Below, in pieces: positions 25,521 to 38,800 of a DNA stretch of 64,000 nt (position 1 is the stretch's first letter; every line of letters begins with the position of its first letter). Source of the stretch: Oreocharis arfaki (lineage: Eukaryota > Chordata > Aves > Passeriformes > Paramythiidae); assembly GCA_013398015.1 (NCBI GenBank), contig VZRR01010924.1, positions 305,523 to 369,522 of the forward strand. Direction: 5' to 3'. The translations under genes and the position numbers were made by a program. The notes under the pieces are model-generated. The model ran no database searches. It was not told the origin of the DNA and saw nothing but the letters and a program-made list of their open reading frames with translations.

Positions 25521-26727
25521 CACAGGCTTGTCAGAGACAAACCAATAGAGGAAGCATAAACATCCCATTGAATGTTTCAATTAAAATCTCGAATAAGTTC
25601 CCACTGCTAAATAATTTAGTTCAGCCACACACTTTAAACTTAAATGTCAAAACAGAAGATGTAAAGAGACGCCAAATGATAATTCAGCTGAGGTACATCC
25701 TGGATATTCCCTACCACACTCTACTGCCAAAAATGGGAGTATTCCTTGCTTGTATTGATGCATTATAGCATCTGAGGAAGGAGACTGTTCTTGTCTGGAA
25801 AAGTCCACCTCAATTTTTGAGGAGCAAACAAAATACATGAGATCCTGTCCTGACAAACTAGGACTCCAACAAGCATTGACTCTAAACTCAGGCATGAACA
25901 TCTCTGTCCCAGCTCGTGTTTCTGTTGTGGTCTGGGGGCTGACACGCAGGTAATTCGGACAACTCTTCAGTCTTCATATTCCCTCTCTTTAAGTCAAGTC
26001 AGCAACTGTAAAATTTACTGGATGCACAGCATAGGGAGTATGATTTTTCCATAAAATGGGTACAACACAAGCATTGTCAACACCAACATCTCCACAAATC
26101 AGACAAAGGGTCTTCACCTTCAGCAAAGGCAGACAGAAGTTCAGAGTTGATGGTCAGTGCAGAAGCTGTGGCTGCTCGGCTGAAGGCAGACGTTGTCTCC
26201 TCAGGAGTATGGCAGAACAAAACCTGCACAGTCTGTGTGTTCCCCCTTCTCCAAAACACACAGTAATGGGTTAGATGCATAGTTTTAAAGCCATTTTCAT
26301 ACAAGACAGACAGTCACGACTTTACATCCATCTACTGATTCAACACTTGTCATCTCCGTCTCTTGACAGTGGAACTCTTTTGGAGGACAACATCAGAAAC
26401 AAAGGTATTCCAGAGAATCATTCACTTGGAAAGAGTTCTCACTGATAAGTAAATGATGTGCATCATATTTTTATATATCCCTGATACTTTCAGCTGGAAG
26501 TTTCATGGTTTTCCCACTATTAAATAGCTTCACAGAAATTCAGTTAACTCTGTTTGCAACAGTCCATTACCCTCAGGCTTAGAAGCTTTTGCCTTGGTGA
26601 GGTTTCTGGGATCTTTTTAAACAGTAAACAGTTACGCTGCACTTAAAAAATAAAAATGTCATACAAAAAATAAACATTTTTCAAATCTTGAAAACAGTGA
26701 TTGTTCATTGCATTTTCCATTCAGCTT
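25521..26727 (-). other. probable ST3GAL6 3' UTR
   Basis: A/T-rich non-coding sequence between the ST3GAL6 stop codon and the first plausible poly(A) signal. There is no coding signature. The boundaries depend on which poly(A) site is used. Confidence 0.4.
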
Positions 26728-26808
26728 TCACGTCAAATTGACCACAAAGTTCTTGTCTATAAGCTTCTTCAAAAATTTCTGCTCGGCGGTGATGTTGTGA
26801 TATTCATT
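26728..26808 (-). CDS. ST3GAL6: ST3GAL6 coding exon 9: VS motif and C-terminus
   Basis: 81 bases encoding residues 304-329 and TGA (complement of 26728-26730). HNITAE is the VS motif, with the catalytic-base His307 and conserved Glu312, and also includes an N-glycosylation sequon. The protein ends VVNLT; human ends INLTQD, so the bird enzyme is two residues shorter. The acceptor is ATCTCTTTAG. Confidence 0.95.
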   Translation of the reverse strand, partial: NEYHNITAEQKFLKKLIDKNFVVNLT

Positions 26809-29800
26809 CTAAAGAGATGTGAGGGAATAACAAAATAAATTATAAAATCAAATTATAACCAGCAGCATCACTTGGCTATTCCTTTCTATTACCTGTGATA
26901 CTTGGAAGATGCTAAGAACAGGAAAGGTCTGGGGAAAAGACTTCTTAGCAAAGGCTTAGCACAGTTTCCCAAGAAAACAGGCTGCTCAAAACTAGATTAG
27001 GTATTTCCATAAGGACACAACCAAAAAGGATGATCCTTTGGTGATAAGAATGGGTGAGATGTGGTCTCACAGAAGTCCTTCCATTATTAAGTCTCCCAAC
27101 TCCTCGCTCTGCTTACTCAGAACAACAACTGTGTAACCACATTTACAGCACAAGCAGTCAGAAAATGAGTAACTCTGGAAGCTTGGTGCAGGTTCTTGAA
27201 AAGCACATCAGGCACTTGTAGTTCAGATGCATCCTGCTACATACAGCAAGCCCAAACCAACCCATATTCTGTGTTGTATCCAGATCCTGGATACACAGGA
27301 GACCACTAAGCTTAGTGGAGGGCAGCACAAGGAAAGTGAATTTACTGAAGACACTGAATTCTGTAAATTAAAATGAATATAATACGAATGCTGCATAAAT
27401 ATTATACATATGTAGTACAATATTGACAATTTAAGGCCACTAAAAAACTAACAGGAACATTTTTGTTTAGTAGTTTGTTTTTTGAAGTTTCAAGATTTTA
27501 GGATACTTATGGATGTCTATTCCACTAATGATCAACCTTACTCAAAAACTTAGCATATATTGCAAAAAAGCACCTGCAGAGAGGAGCCTCTAAAAGAAGG
27601 CAAGTTCAGTGTCAGAGGAAAGTTATCTCAGAGCAGCAGGTATCTAGGAGTTCTGAAAGAAACATGAGAAGCTCCTATGGGCATTGTCTCTACCCTTCCT
27701 CTTCAGCAAAGGGAAGAGGAAGAAAATGGTACCCATATGCTCTGGGCAAATGGAAAAGAAAACTTCACACTGAGGTGAAGGGTTGAGATGGGGTTGCATG
27801 GAATGCTGAGCTGAAGGCAACTGAATACAAGAGCAGACATAAAAGAAAACAGGCATGGCCATAGCAAAGCAGGATGGAGAAGAAAGCACTCCTGATGTTT
27901 GCCAGCCTCCTGCTGTTCCCTCTCCTGCTGAGTTGTGGCTTCCTCCTCCTGGAAGCAGTCCCTTCTCTTCCTACCCTGCTCCAAGAGCTGCTTTTCTTTT
28001 CTACTTTCAGTTTCCAAAATTCGGTTCTTCTCCTATGCAAGACCTATACAAGTTCATAGGTCTTAACTCGTTCCATTCCCCTTTACTATTCTGTCTTTTA
28101 AGGAGCTTGACAGCTATGAAATACGGTACAAGTAGGTGCCAAGGAAAAAGAGAACATGAACAGAAACACCACCACTCATGTGCTGACAAAGACATCTCTA
28201 GGACAAGAGCTGTGCAGCCTAAGGGAAACACTAGCAAAGCAAAACACAACACACACACGGACATGCCATGCAGACATTGCAGAATATGGTAGAGCACATA
28301 GGACACAAATATCAGTGTATCTACATTTTTCAGAAACAGCAGCAGAGAGGAAGAGATTCAATCCACAAGCAGCTGAACCAGGAGAAGGTGGGACGCCCTT
28401 CTGACCTGCATCCACACTTCTATCTATGTTGAACTGCCTTCCCCAGTTACCAGCTCTTCTTCTCTCAGCACAAGTTTTAGTTACCTGCATCATCTGAGAC
28501 ATGGTTTCATTGCCATAGTAGTGCAAAGAACTATTTCTGTCAGTGAAGTCGTACTTGAAGCCTGCCAGGTGGACTTCATGGCATATGTGAAATGCCAGTG
28601 TAATGGCAATTAGCCCCGTTGTTGGATGCTTGGGTTTCTACAACAAAACACAAAGAGAACACACACATAAATACCTGGAAGCTTGATGGGAACAGTGAAC
28701 TTAACAAAGACAAGAGAAATCAAATCAGGCAGCCTGGGTCTTCGACAGATGTTTGGTTTCAGTTTTATCCTTGTCTCTAAAGCAACAATGTACTGCCCCC
28801 ACAGGTTTCCCATGACCAGGGTGTCTGTCATGTCAGCCTTCCCTGGGATTCCTTGGCTCCTAGTGAGGGCTGAGCCCACAGTGCAGCCCTTCCCTCCACA
28901 GAGGCATCAGGAAGGTCTCCCCATTGCTCTGCTCGGCTGCTTTCACGAAACTGGTTAGGCTTCACTACATTGGAAAACAATTTACAACCCACTCACATGT
29001 GACTGAATTATGAGATGTGTTCAGAAGTTTCTAGATGATGGAGACCCAGATGAACAGAACATGATACGCACCAAATTTTCCTAGCACCAAACTAAAAAAG
29101 TATGAATGCTAGCACCACACAAATTTGAGTGAATTTGCATTTTTTCAAAGCAAGGAAATTCCAAAAGAATTTTGCTTTAGACCTTCCCCTGCTATCTCCA
29201 TTAGAAGAAACAAAACTGTAAATAAAATTATTTCTCCCTACAGTAAGTTCAGAAGTAATGTAAATGTAAAATAAAGAGCATGACATAAACAGGTTTTAAC
29301 TGTGCAAAATTAAGAGCATCTAACCAAAAGTCAGCATTTCTCACAAAAGCACAGAAGAACTCCATGCAACCATCTGCCCTATCTTGTGCTCAGATACATG
29401 ACTTCTTTCGTAGCAGCAGAGGTTAATATGATCTGGGGAAGGAAACAAGGCAAGCTTTCTTAGAGAGATTAACTCTTTCATTTGACCAAGATGAAGCTAA
29501 CATGAAAAAGTGTCCCAAGAAATGGACAAAACTTTCATGTACCAATGCCTTTCTTAACTAAAATAACATGAGCTATATGCTCTCAGTAGCTGCAGTCAAA
29601 CCTCAAATTGAGCACAAAATCATGGGCTTTTTTGAACTCTGTCCCAAGGCTCAGTTTGTCTCTGAAAAAGAAGCAGACAAACCAGTACTACACAACTCTG
29701 TACGTAAAAAAGGCAGATACACTCTCTGTATTTCTTTGTCTCAGATGACAACACAGAAATCCCCAGGAAGAAGTTACTATTCTCAGCTCTTTTAAGCCTA

Positions 29801-32800
29801 ACTGAAGCCACAGATTTGAACTATCGCCTTTTATGGACAATTTTTTGGTACCTTTATGCAACTCCTGGAGTACTCCAGGAATAGTATCTGCTTAAAATGT
29901 GCACTATGCCCAGAGCTCCTACCAGTTAGCAAAATAATTTTCTGCCCTAGGGGCCCAACATCATAAATTTAGTGGTGACCCTGTTGCAACATCCATACGA
30001 AACAGGATGCCAAAACTATGGCAGGAATGCTACATGTCAGGATTAATGTTACTTGGAAATATCAAGAGAATCAACGGTTTTAACTAGCTCTGTTCACCTT
30101 TAGCTATCAAAATTCACATCAAAAGAATATAATTTAAAAGTAACTACATTCAAAATTACTATCATGAAATATCCAGATATTCTTGGCCTGTAATTAAATT
30201 TTTTCAGCCTATTTAATGGGAATAGGCACAGCCCTGGAATGACTCCATGACACTTTCTGAGTTTAGTGGTGCTGGAGCAACACATCTGAATTTATTCTTG
30301 GTTCTACTAACAATCAGAAATGCTTGCTGGTTATGCACTAATGTGCACAGAGGGAACGTGAGACTGGTTTAATGGAAAAGGCAGGGACAGCAGGGAAAGC
30401 AACAGCGGTCACTGGCACCTTCTGCAGGCAGAGGTGGATGAAGCACAGGATAGTGAAGGCAGCACCAGCCCAGCCCAGGGACAAGCAATGGTACAGAGGG
30501 CTCCAACGTGAGACCTTCCTGCCCATGGGAACCCCTGTGCTGTGACCTGCAGCTTAACCAAGCTGTGCCAGGGCCACTGCAGACATGCAGGCTCTCACTG
30601 CAGACGTGCAGGCTCTCACTGCAGACGTGCAGGCTCTCACTGCAGACATGCAGGCTCTCACTGCAGACGTGCAGGCTCTCACTGCAGACGTGCAGGCTCA
30701 CAGCCACAGCCCACCTCCGAGATGGGAGGAAAAGGGAGGAAGAGCATGCTTCAGATTGATCATTGCTGTGCAGGAATGAGGGACTGCAAAACCCCTGGCA
30801 CGAAATAAGTAGGATATGGAGGTAGCAGAAGGGGGCTCCAGGCATGGTGTCACTCTAACCCAGCTCTGTGCAAGAGCATCCAAAGGCAAGAGGAGCAAAG
30901 GGTGACCAACGAGCCAGGTGACCCCACGCACATCTCTGACTCACTGACAGCACTGCTTTTAACGTCTACTCTCACTGAGAGGGGAGTGCCCAAAGAGTCA
31001 GGAGGGATTTCTGGACCTATGGAGGCCAGGCATGTTCTGTGGCCATTTAGGAGATTAGTTAGGCATCCAATTACTATGCTGCTTTCTTCCCACCCTCAAA
31101 GCTGAAATGCCACAGAGCCCCAAGCAAGCACATAGCCAAAATGACTATTCCTGTTTGAGAGTTAATAAGGGAGAAAAAAGGCACTTTTAGGCTCAGGAAA
31201 CAGGAAGAAATTTTAGGAAGAGGTACAGAACCTACCCTTCCCCGCCCAAAAAAATCCACTCCCTCAAATATCAGAAAGAGTAAACCAGAAAAAAGTTGTG
31301 GCAGATACTCCACAGTGACAGCCTGTCAGACATTTCCACACGTGTCAGTTAGGTGGTGTTGGTGAAGTGTGGATGCGACCCCAGGGAACTCTATCTGTGC
31401 TAGGCAGCATATGGTTGATCCTGACTGCACAAGGGAAGTCTCCAGCTTGAAGCTTTACCTTCCATCAAAAACATTTTTCAGTCAGGAACTGACAGTTAAA
31501 ATATATTTTTATGTCCAAATTGCTGGTTAGCTCATGACAATGCTTGGGATCAAATCAGTAAGCACAGCGGTGCTGCCAAACATTCGTCATTAGCACAGAG
31601 CTGGAATACCCTCTATGTTCCCTAGTCCCTCCCTGGCCCCAGGAGTGTGGAATTGCAACAGTGTTAGAATTACCAGTTTGCTGGGGTTTTGGGGAGGTTG
31701 GTTTGTTTGTCTGGAGTGGGGTTATTCGGTTTTTGGGGGAGGTTTCATTTTTTGTTTGGAGTTTTTTGTCTGTTTGTTGTTTTGTGTCCCTTGGGGTTTT
31801 TTTTAAGAAACAATGTAAAACACCCAACAGTCAATAGTTCAAAACTCTGTATTACTTCTAGAAGCTCTTTGGATCTGTTATATTGCATTACCTGCCCGTC
31901 TTTCCCAGTTTTGTCAATGACATTCCATCTGTCTGGAAAGCAGTCTCATTTCATACCAATTACAGAATCCACGAAAAGGTATTTCTGGCACACGAGGCTA
32001 GCCACTCTCTTTCTGGACTCCATTTTCTCATCTTTTTTAGGCACCATCTAAATGGCAAACTACTTTAATGAGAACTTAAAAGGTTTTCCACATTACAGTC
32101 TACTGTAATAAAGATATAATTGCCTCTAAATACACATTTGGTTGCACAGAACTAGAAGGCACAAAAGATGAAAGCATACCTCCTTCTTAGGAAACCTTGT
32201 TGGGAAATGAAGCCACTCATAAGCAGTTTTCCTGGTGATGCTGGGATCAAGAATCCTGATTTGACTCGATTTGTAGATCATATTCAGAGCTGGTTTCTTC
32301 CAAAAGCCCTTTGCGCTCTGCAACAGCCAAGTAAATATGCATTTTTGACAGCCATAAACAGTTGAATTTAGTTTTGTAGCAACTCTAAACAGCGTAAACT
32401 CCAAGGGCATGAGGTTAAAGAAAAAGAAGAGTGCTGAACCTCCCTAAGTTCAAAAACACCTGCTCCTGCAACAGGATAACCCACTGCCACAGCAGTGGCC
32501 AGCTGGCTGGTAAACAGCTTTGCAGAAAGGTCTCTGATGGACAACATGTACAAACAATATGCCCTGGAAGCAATAAATGCTCCCTGTGTGCTGGCCACAT
32601 TTGTAAGAGCACAGACAACAGGCAGACAGAAGTTACCATTCTCAAGTACTTTGCACTGTGCCCTTCTGTAGTCCCGCAAATGCTGTGTTGGGCTTCCCTC
32701 TGTGCAAGAGAGCGTGTCAAAGAGCAGAATGTCACTACAACAGTCAAGGGGCCAGAGCTCACAGCAAAAGAAAAGGGTCTCAGGAGGCTGGGTTTGTTCA

Positions 32801-35800
32801 GCCCATCTTCAGCTATCTGGAAGGGGTTTACAAAGATGAGATCAGACTCTTCTCAGAGGCACACAGTGAAAGGACAAAGAGAATTCTCTCCTGCAAGTGT
32901 GCTGAAGCACTGAAACAGAGCTTGTAGAAATACCCTTGCAAATATTCAAAATTTACCTGGACAATGACCTGAGAACCCGGCATGGCTTTGAACTTGGCCC
33001 TGAATGGAGAAGATTCAAAAAGATTTTGGACTAAAGACCTCCTAAGAGAGGTCACTTTCAACATTATTCTGCAATTCCTCCAAATGTACAGGGTAAAATA
33101 ATCTGGGAAATGTCTTGAGCATGCATGTTAAAGTATCAAACAACACTAGGGAGAGGATAAAAATATATTTCCCAGAGGTAAACTGCTTTGTGGTGAGGAA
33201 CTGATCAAATACATGCATTAGAAAGAAGACAAAAGCATTTATGGAAGAGGGATAATAAATAAACTGACTAGGAGGAGATCCAATCCTCCTCTCAGCTAGC
33301 AGGACTATGGTTAAAAACAAACGTATTTCACATGAGAGAAGTGCAGCAAGATGAGCAAGGCGCACGAATAATTGAACTCACTATTTTCTGACCACCTAGT
33401 ATCTCCCAAAGCCACTTCAAATCCCGTGGTTTGAAGACGATGAGAACAACAGTGGTATTAGGGTCGTAGTGGATGGGATCTGAGAAGATGGATTCTGGGT
33501 AAGAAAGGCGGAAAGTCGTCCTCCTCCCAACATCCTCTTCGTACCCTATCACAGGGCCATTATTCATTCTGCAGAGTGTGACAGAGGCACAGAGACATCA
33601 GTGACTGCCCCGCCCGTGCTCCTACTGTGCAGCGGCTGCCAAACGCATTATTAGTCTGAGGGACAGACACTGTGTCTGTGTACAGGAAAGTTTAGCAGCC
33701 CAGCATTTACGGATCACGTTACATGGCAGATGAGCAATTATCAGGTGCGCTCACCCTCTACACTCAGAGGGATCAAGCACACACGGGAACTCGGCCAAGG
33801 TGGTTTAGAATACAATCACACAATTGCTTATCGTGTGTCACTCGAGCAGAACACAAGCCTTCTGATTTGGCTCTGACACAGAAACTGGAGAAGGGCAGAG
33901 AGAGTACCTGCCTTGGAGAATTACCCATTGCTCCATGTACACAAAATGAAAAGGAGATACCATTTACCTTATTATGACATCATATGAGTCAATTTTCTCC
34001 CCTAATGTCTTATTTCGAAGTACTCCTCCATTACCGACCACAACACACCGTCGACAGGCAATGCTGTGGAACAAAGAGAAGTTTTAATAGATCATGACTT
34101 TCCTGGCTTCATATTATTAATGATACTTCTGCATGTTAACTGGCTTGTTTTCTAAGTGAGGTCCTGTTTCTTTTACAGCCCTCGGCCCCTACAAAACAGA
34201 CTTAGTCCTGTATCATAGACTATGGCTGCTTTCAAAAAACAAAACAAAACAAAAAAAGGCACTGTTTCAGGGACTGACAAAGTCAGTACTTGGCTTCTCT
34301 CATGTGAAACTGTTTTAACACGTCTCCTTTTTCTAGTGGTTTGCTGTTTAAGATAATCTAGCCAGGCGGCCATATGGGTGCCATAAGATAAATTATGTTC
34401 CACAGTCCTTCAAACTTGTCCCAGGGTGGAGGAACCAGCCAGGACAAAGCATGTCTGGAAAAGCTAACTCAGTATTAAGGTGCTTCTGCAATATTGTACG
34501 ACTCCACATCTCCAACACAAGCTAAAGCAGCAAGATTTATGTTCACAATTTGCCTTACAGGCCTATGAACTGAACATGTGAAAAACCTTAGCCCAATGAC
34601 ACATGACACCTCTTCAAATGAGTATGGTGTAGACTTTTCTCCCTCTACTTTAAAGGTGCTGTCTAAACACGTTTAAACAAGCGACGTGCGTGCTGTCATG
34701 ATGTAACAAGATGGATTCCTTGATTAAAAGTCACATTCTCAGATGACCACATTCAAATTAGACAGCATTACTAGGCATATAAAATACTATGTGCTAAAAA
34801 TTAAGATCTTATACTACATCAAATCAAAACAGTAATTTCAAATTTACAATACATTCAGAGGTAAAAAGCATGCAAAAAAGGTATTATGGAAATGCTAAAA
34901 CTACGAAAATAAATTCTAAGGGTAAGATTTTCAAAGTTATCACAGGTTTTCTCAATGCATATTTTGCTCTCTACTGTCTTGTTTCAATGTTAGTAAAATG
35001 TGTTAAAAAAAAAAGAAACGGCTTGCTGGGTTTTTACTCAAGTAATTTTACCTTTTTAGGGAAGGTTTATATCAAACAAACTACTCCTTTCAGAGTAAGC
35101 ACATCATTTTTTTGTTATAAAAATGTCTCTTTGTTTAGAGCAAAAGCCATTCAATTTGGCTGCAGCAGGAACAATGAGAAAATAAAAATGTTGGCATTTT
35201 CTTCAGACACAAGCAGGCTCACAGCTTACCGAGGATGAGTCACCTCACAGTAACACCCCACTCCCTTGGTTCTTTTGTTCAAGTGAGAAAAAGGCTCTAT
35301 GCCACTTCTTGCTTTAGGTTCAGGACACCAGAAACCACTATAACCTGCACTGAATTCCCAGCACGGCACTTTATGCAGACTAATTAACATCTTCCTCCTC
35401 AAACAGTCCAACCTGTTTTTTCAGCTGAGAGTTATTATTCAACATCAATGAAAACAGCCGGTTCCAGCCAAGACTGAGCGACATCTCAATGTACAAAGCA
35501 GTTCCCTGCATTTCCTACAGAATTAACAACATCTGCAGAGACAGCTGCCCTTAAATATATGTATGTATATGCGCACGCACACACACACACACACATATAT
35601 ATATAAAAATAGTGCTCTAAGTGCAGCTTTCAGGGTTGGGTGACATGAAAAAAGCTGGCACACCTTTCTCTACTGTTTTCTGAACAGCTTAGCAGAAGGC
35701 AAGAATTCATAGAAAGACTTCCAGCTAACACCATAAATTATGTGACTTGGTATCTTGGAAATCAGAGGGGTGAAAACCTCTTATACCATCCTGTCCTCAG

Positions 35801-38800
35801 TATACTCATTCCCTCCACACCCCTAAACTCCTTTCCTTTCCACTCCTTTTGCCCACTCATTTTCCATTTAATTTTTCTATCTAGTTTGAAAGTATCTTAA
35901 GAAAGCAGGCTGATGAACACATGCCTCTTACAGTTTACAGCAGGAATAAGAAAACAGAAGTTGCCCTTTTCCTGATTACACATTGTTACTTACTTTGAGC
36001 CCTAAGCTATAGCTGTAAAGAAGGAAAAAGGAAAACTGGATGGAAAAATGTCATCAGTAAGTGATGAAGGTAGAGAGAGGGAGAGGGGCAAAAAGCACAA
36101 GATTAGCATATGGTTGTATCATGTGTCCTGGTATTTAGTTTGAGGAGGCACTGCTTTTTCTGTTCCTCGTAGATGAACTTAAAGTAACTCCTTATTACAT
36201 ACCTTTCAACTTTTGGAAGAGGTGATTTAAGATACTTCTTCACTAAGGTAACCTCTAGCAATTGAAATAATGCCTTCCACTCTGGCATACAACTAAGAGG
36301 ACTTTGCTTTCTCCTCTCTGTAGTCATGATGCAGCAGGACACACTGGGCAGGGAGGGCAAAATAAAACGTGACTTTAGAGCTGAGCAACTGAGGTTTGCT
36401 CAGCTACAGAAGTTGTGTCACTGTTCTCAAGTCAAATTCAAGCTCTTTTTTCTTACTGACAAATGCAGACCAGATTTTGCTTGTGACTAAAGCTGACTAA
36501 TACTACTTGGACAGAAAATGGAGTGAAATTTGAAGTTTGATTAAGTTCTTGAATTACGGTGCCCTTCGTAACATGAATACTCAAAACCAAAGTTATCAGC
36601 TGCCATCAAATACCCAATAAAGAATCTAACATCAGTATGTGAACTTTTGAAATAGATAAAGTCAACAAGCAGATGAAATATTCCTGAAGAAGTGTACATG
36701 AGTACAGTTGAACAAATTAAAATGACCAGCTTTTAATCTCTATCAGGCTAAGGGAGTCAAGGCGGGCTGGCTCAAACAGGAAGTCTGGCACAAATGCGCT
36801 GTTTCTGAATTGCCTCCTCCCCTTACCCTACCAGTATTCAAATGCCTTCAGTTATGATCCTAAGTCTAAGCCCGCAGTAGTAGAGAGTCCACAAACAACA
36901 ATAAGCAGGGAGGGAAACTGTTTATGTAAAAAACCAGAACATAGTATCACAGAAAACTAACACATGACACAGAGATAAAAAACATGCAGCAATGGACTGC
37001 ATTTAAAGACTCTTAAGTTAAATGAACTGGCCTGTACTTACTACAGATCACAGAAGTCAACATACCAATTTTCAGCAGACTGTTAATCCCAGATACTTTA
37101 CCAACCTCACTACTTAAAATTTCCTTTTCGTAATGTTTTCAAATTAAACAACCCCAAACACTCACCCTTTCTCCAAGTCAATAAAATGACAAGAAGAGAA
37201 ATTAATTCAGATATCCTTAAACAATATTAGGTGTGCTACAAGCACACTGCAGTGTCCAGATGTTCAGCTTACAATCAGTAGCACAATACTGCTGACAGCG
37301 AAAAATATTAAGACCTTGGCTTAACAATAGCTGTAGGAAAGGTTTGAGTGACAAAGGGATTGCCTTCATGTGTCAGAGATCTACTAAGAGTACAAATGGA
37401 TCTCAATGCAAACACCACGGTAACTGATCTCCAGCATCTGCAGGCAGTACTCACTCAACCCATTGCCCTGTTCAGGTGGTGTACAAGAGCCTCAATCTCA
37501 AGGCCAGGCCATGGCTTATGTATTTTCTGAATACGGTGAAATGCTAAAAGAAACATTTTGTCTATAAAAGAAAATATTGCTAAATGGAAATGTAGCCTTT
37601 AGAGGTCAGAAGGTTTGCATCCTTCACATTCCACTGAAATACTGTTTCAGTGGAAAAAGAAAAAAATATCTCAACCTCAGCTCCTTTAACACACACCCCC
37701 CAATAGTCAGTTGAGGAATGCAAATTATTTCCTTTGAAGTTATTTGGTGAAAGGAGGATGCAGAGGTCACATTTTGTTGACTCAGGATTGTGTAAACGCA
37801 TTTGTAAGAATTGTTGAGCTCAGAGTCATTAGAGTACTCAGCAAGGAACTGAAGTCACAACTGAACTGAAGTCAGTGACACCGTTCATTTCCAAGCTCTT
37901 CGGGGGAGCTAGACCTTTACACAGTGAGAACTCAACCTAAGTTTGGAAAACGCCACTGTTTGGAAAAAAAAATACCTTTGTAGCTCACTCTGTACAGATT
38001 TACCTAAGTTGGACACAAATACAGCTATATAAGCACCACAGACTTTGTGCTTATCTAGCCTAGTATTTGTCTGCCTTAAAAAAAGTTTATAGGGAAATCT
38101 GGTTTGTGTTCTGCCAAGAAGGCTGAATTGGACAACAGCATTACAGAGCTGCCTAATAATTCTGCATTACTGGAGAATGCTGTTAGGATTAATCCACAAA
38201 GCATTTCACTTTTAAAAGCCACTGTATCTCAGTGAAATATATGTATAAAAACTCTTCCTGACTACAGTGATTTGTGCCTTAAGAGTGCTGTACACAAAAC
38301 TTGATGGATCTAGAAAGAATATATCGTATGAAGTCATTGTATGTTTGTTTATACTACTGCCTATTAAATATTAATAGCTCTCATTTTGCTTCAGTACCAC
38401 TGAAGTTTATTACTTTTAACAAAATGAAGCATACTTTCCAGAACTACTAACCATAATCTCAGATTCTACATTCAAAGGATAAATACCAATTTCCTTACCT
38501 ATCATCTACAGGACAGGCACTTCCATTTAAAAGGTACAAACACCTCTGCTTTACAGCACGAACAATTACAGTGCTGAACTTAAGGTTTCAGGGAATTTCT
38601 AACACAACATGTGGCATTGCCCTTCTCCAGACAAAACAGCAGCTTCTGTCAGCCAATTCTGTATAAATTTACCCCATTATCACACTCCTGATAGAAAATA
38701 TGGAGTTTGACTTTTTTCCTTCCCCTTTTTTTTTAAGAGTAAACTTGAACATCCTAGAAACAGACTAAGCACAGAGAAAGGATGGAGTGCAGTAGGGAAA

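Larger units (their letters stand above)
28638..32179 (-). other. ST3GAL6 intron 7
   Basis: GT/AG intron in phase 0 holding the 21-bp minisatellite at 30576-30701, an 18-bp palindrome at 29863-29880 and a G/T-rich tract at about 31678-31806. Otherwise nothing recognisable. Confidence 0.85.

Noticed and set aside
27874..28059. Small frame beginning with a hydrophobic, signal-like peptide
   Set aside because: It lies within ST3GAL6 intron 8 on the opposite strand, has no recognisable mature domain and is leucine-rich by base composition.
30369..30845. Repetitive open frames on both strands with heptad-like peptide repeats
   Set aside because: Translation of the 21-bp intronic minisatellite; open in several frames at once, so not protein-driven.
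32431..32913. 160-codon + strand frame inside ST3GAL6 intron 6
   Set aside because: It overlaps the probable CR1 fragment and intronic sequence, with no homology to a known protein.
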